Below are positions 43,665-44,172 of a stretch of DNA of 44,172 bases, piece after piece. The notes beneath the pieces were generated by a model that was given only the letters and a program-made list of their open reading frames with translations, made no database searches and had not been told where the DNA came from. The stretch's first letter is position 1; each line of letters starts with the position of its first letter. Position numbers and translations under genes: made by a program. The DNA is from Lingula anatina (lineage: Eukaryota; Brachiopoda; Lingulata; Lingulida; Lingulidae), in the NCBI RefSeq assembly GCF_001039355.2, contig NW_019774158.1, positions 9,246 to 53,417 on the forward strand. Reading direction: 5' to 3'.

Positions 43665-44172
43665 TAAGCCAGGCTTTACAAAGCCAGTGACCTAAAAATG
43701 GCAGACGTACATGAAAGAAAAACCGCCTAATCTTTTAATAGTCTCTCTGCCTCCCCACACGTCGTCCCTGCGGGGTACAGTAATTAAATCGCGTCTCCGT
43801 TCGCCATGCGGAAGCTACCTGAGAAATATTAAGTGCGCATGCTCATCAGTTAAACTCGTGGTGAAGAAAGCATTGCGGCTGAGGGCGATCGAAGGAAAAA
43901 AGCTCTTCTGTTTTATTATCTTTGAAAACAGAGACGAAAAAGGAATAATTTGGCCCGTAGAGCAGCAATGAATCGACTATCTACGGAGATAATATCACCA
44001 GAGATATTCACGGAAATATAAATGTTCGGAGCCGAGATTTAATTACTGTACCCCGCAGGGACGACGTGTGGGGAGGCGTGTGAGAGGCGGAGAGACTATT
44101 AAAAGATTAGGCGGTTTTTCTTTCATGTACGTCCGCCATTTTTAGGTCACCGGCTTTGTAAAGCCTGGCTTA
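43665..44172. mobile_element. Long-terminal-inverted-repeat element at the window edge
   Basis: The left arm, 43665-43790, begins TAAGCCAGGCTTTACAAAGC. The right arm, 44036-44172, is its near-exact complement and ends on the last base of the window; it carries one 11-base insertion (CGTGTGAGAGG). The 245-bp centre has no supportable gene. This looks like a foldback transposon or large MITE, so the true right end and any target duplication may lie just outside. Confidence 0.75.

Noticed and set aside
1-44172. CRISPR arrays, tRNA or rRNA genes, bacterial operons
   Set aside because: No spaced direct repeats, cloverleaf or rRNA blocks were seen; the genes are spliced and animal-type throughout.

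Overview
This is genomic DNA from an invertebrate animal. It is AT-rich, with spliced genes, canonical GT-AG introns mostly of 0.2-2 kb, long (CA/GT)n and (TAA)n microsatellites, a DIRS-type retroelement remnant and several small inverted-repeat transposons. A mollusc or other lophotrochozoan fits, but the sequence alone does not fix the phylum. I joined exons by hand, requiring GT-AG borders and continuous reading phase at each junction.

Layout. (1) 107-9097, minus strand: the 5' sixteen coding exons of a CACHD1-like gene (gene A); its 3' end lies beyond the left edge. (2) 9133-10673: a 1.5 kb gap between divergent genes, probably holding both promoters and upstream non-coding exons. (3) 10714-26969, plus strand: a complete 23-exon CACHD1-like gene (gene B, about 1137 residues) with signal peptide, VWA_N region, vWA domain, Cache domain, Cys-rich region, one membrane helix and a cytoplasmic tail with a PPxY motif. 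(4) About 26970-30115: convergent 3' UTRs. (5) 30116-43474, minus strand: twenty exons of a FYCO1-like gene (RUN, very long coiled coil, FYVE finger, LIR, GOLD); only its N-terminal exon(s) lie off the right edge. (6) 43665-44172: an inverted-repeat element at the window edge.

Genes A and B are an inverted, head-to-head tandem duplicate. Coding exons 2-16 have identical lengths and phases in both copies. Divergence is very uneven: exons 10, 11 and 13 are about 96-99% identical in DNA while others are about half identical in protein, which points to recent gene conversion. The vWA metal site is complete in gene B but has lost its Thr and distal Asp in gene A. Both proteins should sit in the secretory pathway or plasma membrane as alpha2delta/CACHD1-type channel-associated proteins. 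The FYCO1-like protein is an intracellular adaptor linking PI3P- and LC3-positive vesicles to transport; no functional link to genes A and B is evident.

The introns are the most unusual part: an inverted pair of about 570-bp repeats around gene B exons 7-17, two cases where a 5' splice site has been tandemly duplicated, (UG)n tracts in transcript sense beside several splice sites, and a perfect 22-nt inverted repeat around the converted Cache exons.
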